A stretch of 64,000 bases of DNA from an uncultured Sphingomonadaceae bacterium (GTDB lineage Bacteria > Pseudomonadota > Alphaproteobacteria > Sphingomonadales > Sphingomonadaceae). The stretch is taken from assembly GCA_947497315.1 (NCBI GenBank), contig CANMFX010000003.1, positions 674,861 through 738,860 of the forward strand, read 5' to 3'. The position numbers were made by a program, and so were the translations under genes. How positions within the stretch are numbered: the first letter of the stretch is position 1; each line of letters begins with the position of its first letter. This document shows positions 19,830 to 29,116 of the stretch, one piece after another. The notes under the pieces were generated by a model. The model ran no database searches. It saw only the letters and a list, made by a program, of their open reading frames with translations, and had not been told where the DNA came from.

Positions 19830-21379
19830 TGAACCAGCTTGATTTCCCGATCCTGTCGCTGATGTTGGGTTTGCCGATGCTGGCCGCGATCATCTGTCTG
19901 TTTTTGGGTGCACATGCGGCCCGATTGCTTGCGCTTGCCACAACTCTTGCGCTCTTCGCTCTCGGCATTGTGCTCTGGGCCAATTACGATATTGGCGGCC
20001 CGCAATGGCAATATGTCGAGCGGGTAGAGCTTTTCGGCAATTTCGCCTGGGCACTGGGCATAGACGGCATTTCGATGATGCTAATCATGCTCACCGTGTT
20101 CCTGATGCCGATCTGTATCGGCGCGAGCTGGGAGTCGATCAAGGAACGCGTTGGCGAATATATGGCGGCCTTCCTGTTCATGGAAGTACTGATGATCGGC
20201 GTGTTTGCGGCGCAGGATATCTTCCTGTTCTACATCCTGTTCGAGGCTGGCCTGATCCCGATGTATCTGATCATCGGTATCTGGGGTGGCGCCAACCGGA
20301 TTTACGCGAGTTACAAATTTTTCCTCTACACTTTGCTTGGTTCCGTGGTGATGCTGATCGCGATGCTGTGGATGGTACAGGATGCCGGTACCAGCGATAT
20401 CCCAACCTTGCTCAATTATGACTTTGCGCCTGAGGCACAGACTTGGCTCTGGCTGGCCTTCTTCGCCAGCTTTGCGGTCAAGATGCCGATGTGGCCGGTT
20501 CATACCTGGCTGCCCGATGCGCACGTTCAGGCGCCGACCGCCGGCTCTGTGATCTTGGCAGGCGTATTGTTGAAAATGGGCGGCTATGGCTTCCTGCGTT
20601 TCTCCTTGCCGATGTTCCCGGAAGCATCAGAGCAGTTTATCTGGCTGGTCTTCGCACTGTCGATGGTGGCAGTCGTCTACACCTCGCTCGTCGCTTTGGT
20701 GCAGCAGGACATGAAGAAGCTGATCGCCTATTCATCAGTGGCCCATATGGCGATCGTGACACTGGGTTTGTTCGCTTTTAACCGTCAGGGTATTGAAGGC
20801 GCGATCATCGTTATGCTGAGCCATGGTCTGGTGTCCGGCGCGCTCTTCCTGTGCGTTGGCGTGATATATGACCGCCTGCACACAAGAGAAATTGACCGCT
20901 ATGGCGGCCTTTCGATCAACATGCCGAAATATGCTCTGTTGTTCATGCTGTTCACAATGGCATCTATCGGCCTTCCCGGCACAAGCGGGTTTGTCGGTGA
21001 GTTCCTGTCGCTGGTCGGCCTTTACAAAGTGAATAGCTGGGTCACGCTGGTTGCGACGACCGGTATCATTTTGGGCGCCGGTTATATGCTCTACCTCTAT
21101 CGCCGCGTCGCATTTGGAGAACTCGTTCATGATGACGTGAAGGCCATGCCGGACCTGTCTGCTCGGGAGATGGCCTTGCTCGCACCGATCGCCGCGGCGG
21201 TTATGTGGATGGGCGTCTATCCGGAAAGCTTTATGGCGCCAATTCGCGGCGATGTTGGGACGCTTGTCGCCCGTATTGACCGCGCAGCGCCAGAGGGGGA
21301 TGCGCATTTGAAAATGGGGCAAGCAACAGCGGCACCCAAGGGCCATGAAGCCGAAGCCGGCCACGGGGAGTCGCACTGA
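19829..21379 (+). CDS. nuoM: NADH-quinone oxidoreductase subunit M
   Basis: The product is 516 aa. The start at the overlap with the nuoL TGA gives MNQLDFPIL. It is an antiporter-like proton-pumping subunit with [21 protein letters not shown] (key Glu) and [21 protein letters not shown]. The C-terminus is a His/Glu-rich polar tail ([12 protein letters not shown]). Its stop overlaps nuoN. Confidence 0.96.
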   Translation: MNQLDFPILSLMLGLPMLAAIICLFLGAHAARLLALATTLALFALGIVLWANYDIGGPQWQYVERVELFGNFAWALGIDGISMMLIMLTVFLMPICIGASWESIKERVGEYMAAFLFMEVLMIGVFAAQDIFLFYILFEAGLIPMYLIIGIWGGANRIYASYKFFLYTLLGSVVMLIAMLWMVQDAGTSDIPTLLNYDFAPEAQTWLWLAFFASFAVKMPMWPVHTWLPDAHVQAPTAGSVILAGVLLKMGGYGFLRFSLPMFPEASEQFIWLVFALSMVAVVYTSLVALVQQDMKKLIAYSSVAHMAIVTLGLFAFNRQGIEGAIIVMLSHGLVSGALFLCVGVIYDRLHTREIDRYGGLSINMPKYALLFMLFTMASIGLPGTSGFVGEFLSLVGLYKVNSWVTLVATTGIILGAGYMLYLYRRVAFGELVHDDVKAMPDLSAREMALLAPIAAAVMWMGVYPESFMAPIRGDVGTLVARIDRAAPEGDAHLKMGQATAAPKGHEAEAGHGESH

Positions 21380-22833
21380 TGGACTATAGACTTTCACTGA
21401 TTTTCACGCTTCCCGAGATCATTTTGTCGGTGAGCGGCATGATTTTGCTGCTTCTCGCTGCGTGGGGCGGCGTCAAGTCGGCACGTTTGATTAGCATATT
21501 GGCGGTTGCCGCCCTGTTCGGCTCTTCGGCTTACGCGTTGGAATTCCTGACCAATCCATCCTTTGAATTTGGCGGTGATGCCTTTTACGGGCTCTATCGG
21601 ATGGACGGATTTGGCAGTTTTTCCAAGTTATTGATCTATTTTGCAGCGATTGTTTCGCTGATCATCGCGCCGCGTTTCTTTAAAGACAATGGTACCTATC
21701 GGCCCGAATATCCGGTGCTGATCCTGTTCGCGACCGTCGGCATGGGCATGATGGTATCGGCCGTGGATATGTTGACGCTCTACATCGGACTGGAGCTTAA
21801 CAGCCTGTCCGCTTATGTTTTGGCAAGCATCATCCGCAATGACGTCCGCTCCTCTGAAGCCGGTTTGAAATATTTCGTGCTGGGCTCATTGGCCAGCGGC
21901 ATGTTGCTGTTCGGGATTTCACTTGTTTATGGTTTTGCCGGATCGACCAGTTTTTCGGTTATCGCTGATACGTTGACTGGCGATCTGTCAACCGGACCAC
22001 TGATCGGTGTCGTTCTGGTGCTGGCGGGTCTGGCGTTCAAGATCAGCGCCGTCCCGTTCCATATGTGGACGCCGGATGTTTATGAGGGCGCTCCGACACC
22101 GGTAACCGCCTTTTTTGCCAGTGCGCCGAAAGTAGCGGCAATCGCGCTGACGGTCCGGGTGATTATCGACGCCTTTGGCGGCCAGACATCGACTTGGCAG
22201 CAGATCATCGTTTTTGTCGCACTCGCGTCAATCGTGCTCGGTGCAGTCGCGGCTATTGGTCAACAGAACATCAAACGCCTGCTTGCCTACAGCTCGATCA
22301 ATAATGTCGGTTTTCTACTTATTGGTTTGGCTGCCGGTACGGCTCAGGGCATCTCTGCGATGCTTTTCTATCTGATCATCTACGTCGCGATGACGCTGGG
22401 CAGCTTCATCTGTGTCATGGAAATGCGTGACGCGGAAGGCAAGCCACTGGAATCATTATCCAGCCTTGCCGGCCTGTCACAAACACGACCGGGACTGGCC
22501 GCTGCTTTTGCAGTGTTCATGTTCTCGCTGGCTGGCATTCCGCCACTATTCGGCTTCTGGGGCAAGTTCCTGGTCTTTGATGCAGCCGTCGCCGCCGGTA
22601 TGTTGCCGCTGGCGGTAATCGGTATTGCGGCATCGGTGATCGGCGCTTTCTATTACATCAAGGTCGTCAAAATCATCTATTTCGATGACCCAGCCGGTCA
22701 GATTGCCAAAACAGGCCACAAGACCGAGAACGGGTTGATCGGATTGATGGCTCTGGCTGTGTCGCCTTTGGGATATTTGACAATCCCGCTGCTGGCACCG
22801 GTTACAGCAACGGCGGCTCAGGCTTTATTCTGA
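21379..22833 (+). CDS. nuoN: NADH-quinone oxidoreductase subunit N
   Basis: The product is 484 aa, the third antiporter-like subunit. It contains LYIGLELNSLSAYVLA with the conserved Glu, and FHMWTPDVYEGAPTPVTAFF with the Lys-bearing region before it (AFKISAVP). It closes the nuo set and runs directly toward birA. Confidence 0.96.
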   Translation: MDYRLSLIFTLPEIILSVSGMILLLLAAWGGVKSARLISILAVAALFGSSAYALEFLTNPSFEFGGDAFYGLYRMDGFGSFSKLLIYFAAIVSLIIAPRFFKDNGTYRPEYPVLILFATVGMGMMVSAVDMLTLYIGLELNSLSAYVLASIIRNDVRSSEAGLKYFVLGSLASGMLLFGISLVYGFAGSTSFSVIADTLTGDLSTGPLIGVVLVLAGLAFKISAVPFHMWTPDVYEGAPTPVTAFFASAPKVAAIALTVRVIIDAFGGQTSTWQQIIVFVALASIVLGAVAAIGQQNIKRLLAYSSINNVGFLLIGLAAGTAQGISAMLFYLIIYVAMTLGSFICVMEMRDAEGKPLESLSSLAGLSQTRPGLAAAFAVFMFSLAGIPPLFGFWGKFLVFDAAVAAGMLPLAVIGIAASVIGAFYYIKVVKIIYFDDPAGQIAKTGHKTENGLIGLMALAVSPLGYLTIPLLAPVTATAAQALF

Positions 22834-22850
22834 CCTTTCATATAGAAACA

Positions 22851-23546
22851 GTGGCTGAAACCGCATCGACAAATGCGGATATGAAGGCACGCGCCTTGAA
22901 TGGTGCCGATGAAGGTTTGTGGCTTCGCGCGGAAAAACAAAGTGGCGGAATTGGACGTCTCGGCCGCAAATGGGAAAGCCCGGAAGGCAATCTCTATTGC
23001 AGCACCATGGTCGTGTGCCGTGCCGAAGACCCCCAGCCATCGACCTTGTCGTTTGTCGCTGCTTTGGCGGTGCACAAGGCAATCAACGCTCACGTACCGC
23101 ACGATGACATAAGGCTGAAATGGCCCAATGACATATTGGTGTCGGGTCATAAGATATGCGGTATTTTGCTGGAACGGTCGGGTGAGGCTGTCGTTGTTGG
23201 CATAGGCGTCAACATCGCCGTCGCTCCACAGGTCGAAGGGCGTATTGTTACGAGCCTCCACAAAGAAGGAGCCGAGGCTAGTCTGACTGCCGCAAGCTTT
23301 CTGGAGACACTGGCGCAATATTTTGCTGATGCTGTGAACGAGTGGAGACAATCAGGTTTGCCTGCAATTCTGGCAGCATGGCAAGAACGAGCGCATCCTC
23401 TGGGAACGCGCTTGTCGACCAGCGATGAAAAGGGCAATCGTCTGGAAGGCGAATATGCGGGCTTGTCCGATCAGGGAGCGCTGCGCTTGAGAAAGGCTGA
23501 CGGAGCGCTTATCGAGATACATGCCGGTGATGTTGATGTCGGTTAG
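22851..23546 (+). CDS. birA: Biotin--[acetyl-CoA-carboxylase] ligase (no repressor domain)
   Basis: This is a 231-aa catalytic-only biotin protein ligase; the DNA-binding domain of E. coli BirA is absent. It activates biotin to biotinyl-AMP and attaches it to BCCP. The biotin loop reads GGIGRLGRKW: the Arg equivalent to E. coli Arg118 is kept, but Arg116 is Ile. KWPNDI with the catalytic Lys and GIGVNI are present. The annotated GTG gives MAETASTNAD. Upstream the frame stays open (FHIETVAETASTNAD), which fits the family N-terminus, so the true start may lie within the nuoN end. Confidence 0.88.
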   Translation: MAETASTNADMKARALNGADEGLWLRAEKQSGGIGRLGRKWESPEGNLYCSTMVVCRAEDPQPSTLSFVAALAVHKAINAHVPHDDIRLKWPNDILVSGHKICGILLERSGEAVVVGIGVNIAVAPQVEGRIVTSLHKEGAEASLTAASFLETLAQYFADAVNEWRQSGLPAILAAWQERAHPLGTRLSTSDEKGNRLEGEYAGLSDQGALRLRKADGALIEIHAGDVDVG

Positions 23547-23561
23547 AAGGAAGGATCAATC

Positions 23562-24341
23562 ATGCTGCTCGCGATAGATGCCGGCAATACCAATGTTGTT
23601 TTCGCGCTTTTTGATGGAGACGAGGTTAAGGCGCGCTGGCGTATAGCGACCGATCCACGGCGCACGGCGGATGAATATGTCGTATGGCTGCGGCAATTGC
23701 TGGATCTTGAAGGGCTGGGTATCGACGCCATTGATGCCGTCATAATTGGCACTGTTGTGCCAAGAGCGTTGCATAACCTGACCGTATTATCAGAAAAATA
23801 TTTCGGTGTGACACCGCTGGTGGCTGGCCGCGGTGACGCTGGATGGGGTGTGGCGCTGGATGTGGCGCAACCCGATACGGTGGGCGCGGACCGGGTTCTC
23901 AATATCATTGCGGCTCATGAAAAGTATAAGCAGGACGTAATAATCATTGATTTCGGCACCGCCACCACTTTCGATGTCGCGGATTATGACGGGGCTTATA
24001 AAGGCGGTGTAATCGCGCCGGGTATAAACCTGTCGCTGGATGCTCTTGTCGGGAAAACCGCTCAGCTTCCGCGTATCGCCCTTGAAGCGCCGGAAGATGA
24101 CAATGTTATCGGGCGGACAACCGAAAGCCAGATGCTGATCGGTATTTTCTGGGGTTATGTCGCAATGATTGAAGGTCTCGTCGAACGGACCAAGGCGCAG
24201 ATCGGCCGCCCTACCACAGTTATTGCCACTGGCGGATTGTCTGTTTTATTTGATGCACATACAGACGTATTTGACCATCTGGAGTCCGACCTTACCTTGC
24301 GCGGACTCTTAATCCTCTATCAGAGAGCAACCAACACCTAA
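23562..24341 (+). CDS. coaX: Type III pantothenate kinase
   Basis: The product is 259 aa. It phosphorylates pantothenate in CoA synthesis. It belongs to the ASKHA fold, with [15 protein letters not shown] as phosphate loop 1, [27 protein letters not shown] and [11 protein letters not shown]. An AAGGAAGG ribosome site precedes the ATG. It follows birA closely and overlaps rnj (TAATG). The birA-coaX pairing is common in bacteria. Confidence 0.95.
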   Translation: MLLAIDAGNTNVVFALFDGDEVKARWRIATDPRRTADEYVVWLRQLLDLEGLGIDAIDAVIIGTVVPRALHNLTVLSEKYFGVTPLVAGRGDAGWGVALDVAQPDTVGADRVLNIIAAHEKYKQDVIIIDFGTATTFDVADYDGAYKGGVIAPGINLSLDALVGKTAQLPRIALEAPEDDNVIGRTTESQMLIGIFWGYVAMIEGLVERTKAQIGRPTTVIATGGLSVLFDAHTDVFDHLESDLTLRGLLILYQRATNT

Positions 24342-25981
24342 TGATAAAACCAAAAAACGAACTTCTCTTCCTGGCTCTCGGCGGGTCAGCGGAGATTGGC
24401 ATGAACGTCAACCTTTATGGATGTGACGGGAAATGGGTGATGGTCGATCTGGGCATGACTTTCGCTGATCCCGGCTATCCGGGTATCGATCTCGTCTTGC
24501 CCGATCTCGAATTTATTGAAAAGCAATCGAAGAACCTGCTGGGCATTGTCCTGACGCATGGCCATGAGGATCATATCGGCGCCATTCCCTATTTTGCTGG
24601 AGAGCTGGATGTTCCGCTCTATGCGACACCGTTTACAGCGGGTCTGATCCGCCGGAAACTGGCGGAAGCTGGTCTGGAGGATGATGTAGAGCTGAACATC
24701 ATTCCCAATGAAGGTAGCTTTGATCTGGGCCCCTTCGGTTTTCGCTATCTGCCAATTGCGCACAGCATCGCCGAGGGCAATGCGCTGCTGATTGACACGT
24801 CATATGGCAAGATTTTTCATACCGGCGACTGGAAGCTGGATGACGAACCAATGCTTGGCATCCCTTCGACAACGGAGCAGTTAAAAGCAGTCGGCGATGA
24901 GGGTATATTGGCAATGGTGTGCGATTCCACCAATGTCTTTAACGATGCACCGTCGGGGTCGGAGGGCGATGTTTATCGCAACCTGATGCGGGTCGTTGAA
25001 GGCCTGGAAAACCGGGTATTGGTAACGACCTTTGCATCGAATGCGGCACGCCTCCAGACGCTTGGCGAAGTTGCAAAACATTGTGGTCGTCAGCTGTGCG
25101 TTGCCGGGCGTTCGCTCGACCGGATGATCGAAAACTCTCGCGAGAACGGTTATCTAAAGGATTTTCCGCCAACGGTGGATTTCGATGAAGCCATGAACAT
25201 CCCGCGCGATGAAATCATGATCATCGCGACGGGCGGGCAGGGTGAAGCGAGAGCGGCTTTGGGGCGGATCGCTGGCGACAGCCATAAGATCAAACTGACC
25301 GAAGGCGATCATGTCCTGTTTTCCTCCAAACAAATTCCCGGCAATGAGATTGCTATCGGCCGCATCCAAAATCAGCTCGCCGCCAAGGGCGTGGTGATGA
25401 TCACGGACCGGCAAGAGCATATTCATGTATCCGGGCATCCCGGGCGTCCGGAACTGGCCAGCATGTATGAATGGATCCGGCCCCAGATACTGGTTCCGGT
25501 GCACGGCGAAATCCGCCACATGAAAGAACAGGCACGCTTTGCACAAGAGCAGGGCGTTCCGCAGAGCATCTTTCAGCAAAATGGCGACATCGTAAGGCTT
25601 GCACCGGAAGGTCCGAAAATCATAGGTCAGGAGAGGACGGGGCGTCTGGTTCTTGATGGCGATGTGATCATACCGGCCGATGGCAAGACACTTAACGAAC
25701 GTCGGAAAATTGCTTATAATGGCAGCATATCCGTGGCCGTCGGTCTCAACGAACGGGGCAAGATCATGGGCCAACCCATGCTGCGTTTACAAGGTGTGCC
25801 GCTGGAAGAAGATGAGGAAGATTTTCTCGATGAGATGTGTGAGGCGATAATGAAGAAATTCAAGAAGCCTGTAGGTGATATCGACAGATTTTCAGAAGAG
25901 TTGCGTTTGTTGGTCAGACGCAGCGCAACTGAATGGACTGGCAAAAAACCGGTTGTTTCGGTTCTGGTTATTGAGGCGTAA
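24341..25981 (+). CDS. rnj: Ribonuclease J
   Basis: The product is 546 aa, a metallo-beta-lactamase/beta-CASP ribonuclease with 5'-to-3' exonuclease and endonuclease activity in mRNA decay and rRNA maturation. The zinc motif is THGHEDHIGAIPYF, with later His in LPIAHSIAEGN and FHTGDWKLD. The beta-CASP region includes TTFASNAARLQ and the VSGHPGRPELASMYEWIRPQ part with its His. The C-terminal domain of about 100 residues is present. Alphaproteobacteria use RNase J in addition to RNase E. Confidence 0.94.
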   Translation: MIKPKNELLFLALGGSAEIGMNVNLYGCDGKWVMVDLGMTFADPGYPGIDLVLPDLEFIEKQSKNLLGIVLTHGHEDHIGAIPYFAGELDVPLYATPFTAGLIRRKLAEAGLEDDVELNIIPNEGSFDLGPFGFRYLPIAHSIAEGNALLIDTSYGKIFHTGDWKLDDEPMLGIPSTTEQLKAVGDEGILAMVCDSTNVFNDAPSGSEGDVYRNLMRVVEGLENRVLVTTFASNAARLQTLGEVAKHCGRQLCVAGRSLDRMIENSRENGYLKDFPPTVDFDEAMNIPRDEIMIIATGGQGEARAALGRIAGDSHKIKLTEGDHVLFSSKQIPGNEIAIGRIQNQLAAKGVVMITDRQEHIHVSGHPGRPELASMYEWIRPQILVPVHGEIRHMKEQARFAQEQGVPQSIFQQNGDIVRLAPEGPKIIGQERTGRLVLDGDVIIPADGKTLNERRKIAYNGSISVAVGLNERGKIMGQPMLRLQGVPLEEDEEDFLDEMCEAIMKKFKKPVGDIDRFSEELRLLVRRSATEWTGKKPVVSVLVIEA

Positions 25982-25986
25982 CGTCA

Positions 25987-26271
25987 ATGGATTGGACTTC
26001 AATTCTCGCCATTTATGTGCTGTTCTGGGTGCTATCGGCTTTTATTATATTGCCCTTTGGCATACGCAGCCATTCCGAAACGGGCACAGAAATGGTCAAG
26101 GGGCAGGCAGATGGAGCGCCGGTCAATTTCAGACCGGGCCGGACGTTGGTCTTTACGACAGTACTGGCGACGCTGGCCTTTATCTTATTTTATTTCAATT
26201 ACACCAATCAATGGATCACCGTTGATGACATAGATTTTTTCGGCAGCCGTGACAGACTGGAACAGCAGTAA
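25987..26271 (+). CDS. DUF1467-like two-TM protein
   Basis: This is a 94-aa protein, 5 bp after rnj. Two hydrophobic segments lie at about residues 5-25 and 54-72. The segment FIILPFGIRSHSETG and a following polar loop match my recollection of the alphaproteobacterial DUF1467 family. Function is unknown. It is the last gene of the nuo-to-rnj run and converges on the coiled-coil gene, with only 17 bp between the stops. Confidence 0.75.
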   Translation: MDWTSILAIYVLFWVLSAFIILPFGIRSHSETGTEMVKGQADGAPVNFRPGRTLVFTTVLATLAFILFYFNYTNQWITVDDIDFFGSRDRLEQQ

Positions 26272-26288
26272 CCCGAAGGTGCTGAGCT

Positions 26289-28634
26289 TTAGTTGCGAAG
26301 CCGTTCTATAGCCTGTGCCAAGGCGACATAGAGTTTGCCGATATCCGATGACAACAGCGTCACACTGATTGCGCTGCCATCGCGGGTCGCAAGTACGCCG
26401 CGCAGCATTGTTTCGAAATCGTGGATGTAGCGGTTCACATGCTCGCGGAATTCTGAATTATTGTCATATTCCGCCAGAATTTCGCGCACTTCTCCGGTAT
26501 CAAGCAGGCGTACGGCCCTGCGGGTAAATATACCTCGGTCGCCTTTCAGATAGGCTGCCCATTCCGTATCGGTTACTTCATTGGATAATAATTTCGTGAC
26601 GTCGATCGCCGTGGAATTGAGGGATTCGGTGAGCAAAGCGACGCGGCGCGTGAAATTCTCGTCGCTGCTCTGTTCCGCCTTTTCCTTGGCGAACAATATG
26701 CGCTGTTCCAATTTTGTGGTCATGTCTTCAATGGCCGCAAGCTGCGCCGTCAAATGGCCGGCGGTAGATTCGGTCGTAGCGACCGCCTTCGACACGGCAG
26801 TTTCCAGCTTCGGCGCGATGGAAGAGATTTTTTCATCGACAATCTTGGTGAGCGCTTCTTCGCTGACTTTTTCAAAGGTCTCAGCAGATCCTGAAATGGA
26901 TTTTTCCAATGCCTCGCGCGAATGTTCAGATGCCTGCCGGGCGGTTTCTTTGACGCGCAGCAGGGCGCTGACCAGCTTCTCGCCAGCGCTTTCGGCAAGC
27001 GCTTCATTCTGGTCACGGACTTCCTGCAGCTCTTTCGCGAGTCCTTCGATTTTGCCGAGAACATTGTCGGTCGCAATAATGCCATCATCGCTGAGCTTGG
27101 CTAGCTTCGCGCGCTGTTCCTCAATAGCTTCATCCGATTTTTCAATCTTGGCGGTCACTTCATCAGTTACCGCGCCGACCTTCTCGGCTTCTTCAGCCAT
27201 GCGGTTGAACAGCGCAGAGCTGGCTTCGGATTTTTCGTTCATCCGGTCAAACGCGGCGGGCAATGTTTCATCCAGCTCCCGTGCGCCGCTATCAAGAGCA
27301 ACAAGCAGTTGTTCCACGCGCTCGATCATCTGATCAGCAGTACCATGGCCCTCTTCGATGGATTTCTTGAGTGCATCGCTATTCTGCTCGAGCGCCGTCA
27401 TCGCAAAGGCCAGCTTGGCGGTTTTTTCACCGCTTTCATTGTCGAGCGTTTCCACTTTGGTCGAGATATCCGCAACGCTTTGATGGAGTTCAGCCACAAG
27501 TTCCTTCAACCGCGCTTCTTCATCATCAGCCGTTTTGCCTACCAGGGTCAGGGTTTCTTCTATGCTCGCCAGATCGGTCCTGATCGCCTCGGAGCTTTCA
27601 GATGTTTCCGCCGCCAGTTCGGACCGAGTCTTATGCAAAGCGGCGATCACGTCTGCGGAAGTATTTTTCAAAATGTCAGCAATACGGGTCGACCCTGTTT
27701 CCGTTTCAGTCAGTTGCTTGGTCAACTTGTCTTTTATTGCTTCAGCTGTCGTTTCAAGATTGGACAGCGAATCTTCCGAACGTTTGGTCAGTTCATCAAG
27801 ACTGGCTTTCGCCGCCTTTCCAACATCACCAACCCGGCTCAACGTATTGACCATGGCAGCCATTTCCGTCTGAGCGGCACGACCGGAGTTACCAATTTGA
27901 TTGGTCACGTCTTTTGCTGTGTTGATGACGAAAGGCAGATGCACGCGCAATTGTTCGAGATTCTTGTAAGCGGTATCGCCCACCGTATCCAATTTCTTCA
28001 TCTTGGACAGGCCATCACTCAAGGCTGATTTGATATTGCTGGCCGCTTCGTTAAGTTTTGTCGACGATTGAGAGCCCAGCGTTTCCAGTTCTTTCGTTTC
28101 ACCGGCAAGGAATTCACGCGCCATTGCCAGCTCGTTGTTCACCGTCTTCAAACGGAATTCCAGCTGCTCGGATTCCATCCGCAATGAAGAGGCGACGTCA
28201 TCAAATCGCTTCGCTTCCCGGGTGCTGTTGCGCATGTAGAGCAGATAGAGAATAGCGAAGGTCGCAATTGGCAGACAATATTGCGACAACAGGTCAATTC
28301 CGCCCTTCATCGTCGGGATTGTGGTAAATATGTCGCGATTGGCCCACGCGAAGAAGGCGGTCCATAACGCTATGGATAGACCTAACAGTACCGGCGCAAT
28401 GTAATGAGATCGTGACTGGCGAATGATATCGTCATCGGCATAATGACTCCATTCTTCGTCACTGCTGACCTCGTCAAGCTCCTGATCCGCTTCGCTTTCA
28501 ACGGCATCGCTGCCATCGTCTTCGTTCAGCTCAAGGGCATCACTGCCATCTGTTTCGTCAAACTCGACATGCTCCATATGAGGTTCTTCACCCCGGTCAC
28601 GTCTGATTCCGATAATTTTCGATCCACCTGTCAT
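26289..28634 (-). CDS. Large membrane-anchored coiled-coil protein, TipN-like architecture
   Basis: This is a 781-aa protein. Residues 15-70 are very acidic. Two membrane helices lie at about 78-98 and 116-134. Residues 140-700 are almost continuous heptad-rich Glu/Lys/Ala/Leu/Ser sequence, strongly predictive of coiled coil with repeated E/A/S/T blocks. A C-terminal globular part follows (FTRRAVRLLDTGEVREILAE onward, ending AQAIERLRN). This order matches the Caulobacter polarity protein TipN (acidic N-terminus, two TM, long coiled coil), but I cannot confirm homology. It is divergent from the Hpt-like gene, with 62 bp between starts. A methyl-accepting or SMC-like role is less likely, since no signalling hairpin or Walker motifs are seen. 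Confidence 0.75.
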   Translation of the reverse strand: MTGGSKIIGIRRDRGEEPHMEHVEFDETDGSDALELNEDDGSDAVESEADQELDEVSSDEEWSHYADDDIIRQSRSHYIAPVLLGLSIALWTAFFAWANRDIFTTIPTMKGGIDLLSQYCLPIATFAILYLLYMRNSTREAKRFDDVASSLRMESEQLEFRLKTVNNELAMAREFLAGETKELETLGSQSSTKLNEAASNIKSALSDGLSKMKKLDTVGDTAYKNLEQLRVHLPFVINTAKDVTNQIGNSGRAAQTEMAAMVNTLSRVGDVGKAAKASLDELTKRSEDSLSNLETTAEAIKDKLTKQLTETETGSTRIADILKNTSADVIAALHKTRSELAAETSESSEAIRTDLASIEETLTLVGKTADDEEARLKELVAELHQSVADISTKVETLDNESGEKTAKLAFAMTALEQNSDALKKSIEEGHGTADQMIERVEQLLVALDSGARELDETLPAAFDRMNEKSEASSALFNRMAEEAEKVGAVTDEVTAKIEKSDEAIEEQRAKLAKLSDDGIIATDNVLGKIEGLAKELQEVRDQNEALAESAGEKLVSALLRVKETARQASEHSREALEKSISGSAETFEKVSEEALTKIVDEKISSIAPKLETAVSKAVATTESTAGHLTAQLAAIEDMTTKLEQRILFAKEKAEQSSDENFTRRVALLTESLNSTAIDVTKLLSNEVTDTEWAAYLKGDRGIFTRRAVRLLDTGEVREILAEYDNNSEFREHVNRYIHDFETMLRGVLATRDGSAISVTLLSSDIGKLYVALAQAIERLRN

Positions 28635-28696
28635 GAGTCGGTTTTACCATAAAAATCGGCCAGAGAAACTATAAGTTAACCATGGCACCGTAAGAA

Positions 28697-29011
28697 ATGC
28701 CCATGTCATTCGATTATGGAGCGCTCGACGCGGCTTTAACCGCCGCAGTTGGTGACGATCAGTCACTTATCGCGGAATTGCGTACAGCCTTTCTGGACAG
28801 TGCAAAACGGCAGGTAGACTTGCTCCACCGCGCACGTTGTGATGCCAATTGGGAATATGCTGCTTTGCGCCTGAAGGGGTTGGCCGCCAGTTTTGGTGCG
28901 ACTCATGTACTGGATCTGGCGGAAGAAGCGGTTACGTCTGCTCCGGGTGAGCCGACGGTGCTAAAAAAGCTCGAACGGGCTATCGCCGCAATCGAAGATC
29001 ATCGCGACTAA
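28697..29011 (+). CDS. Hpt-domain-like protein lacking the phospho-acceptor His
   Basis: This is a 104-aa helical protein. The core YAALRLKGLAASFGATHVLDLA aligns with the Hpt consensus A-H-x-L-K-G-(S/A)-(A/S)-x-x-G-A. The phosphorylated His is Leu57, while the following L-K-G and S-x-G-A positions are kept. It can therefore be a docking or inhibitory relative of histidine phosphotransferases, but not a phosphocarrier at the normal residue. A second in-frame ATG at 28703 is an alternative start. It is the first gene of a four-gene forward run ending in a histidine-kinase-like protein. Confidence 0.65.
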   Translation: MPMSFDYGALDAALTAAVGDDQSLIAELRTAFLDSAKRQVDLLHRARCDANWEYAALRLKGLAASFGATHVLDLAEEAVTSAPGEPTVLKKLERAIAAIEDHRD

Positions 29012-29116
29012 TCACCCAGTATATCCGCATTAAAACATGAAGATATCGCTTTGATGCCATAGCGGTAAATCCTATATGATGTTCACGTCTGTTGACTGGC
29101 AAATTGGGATTTATTT

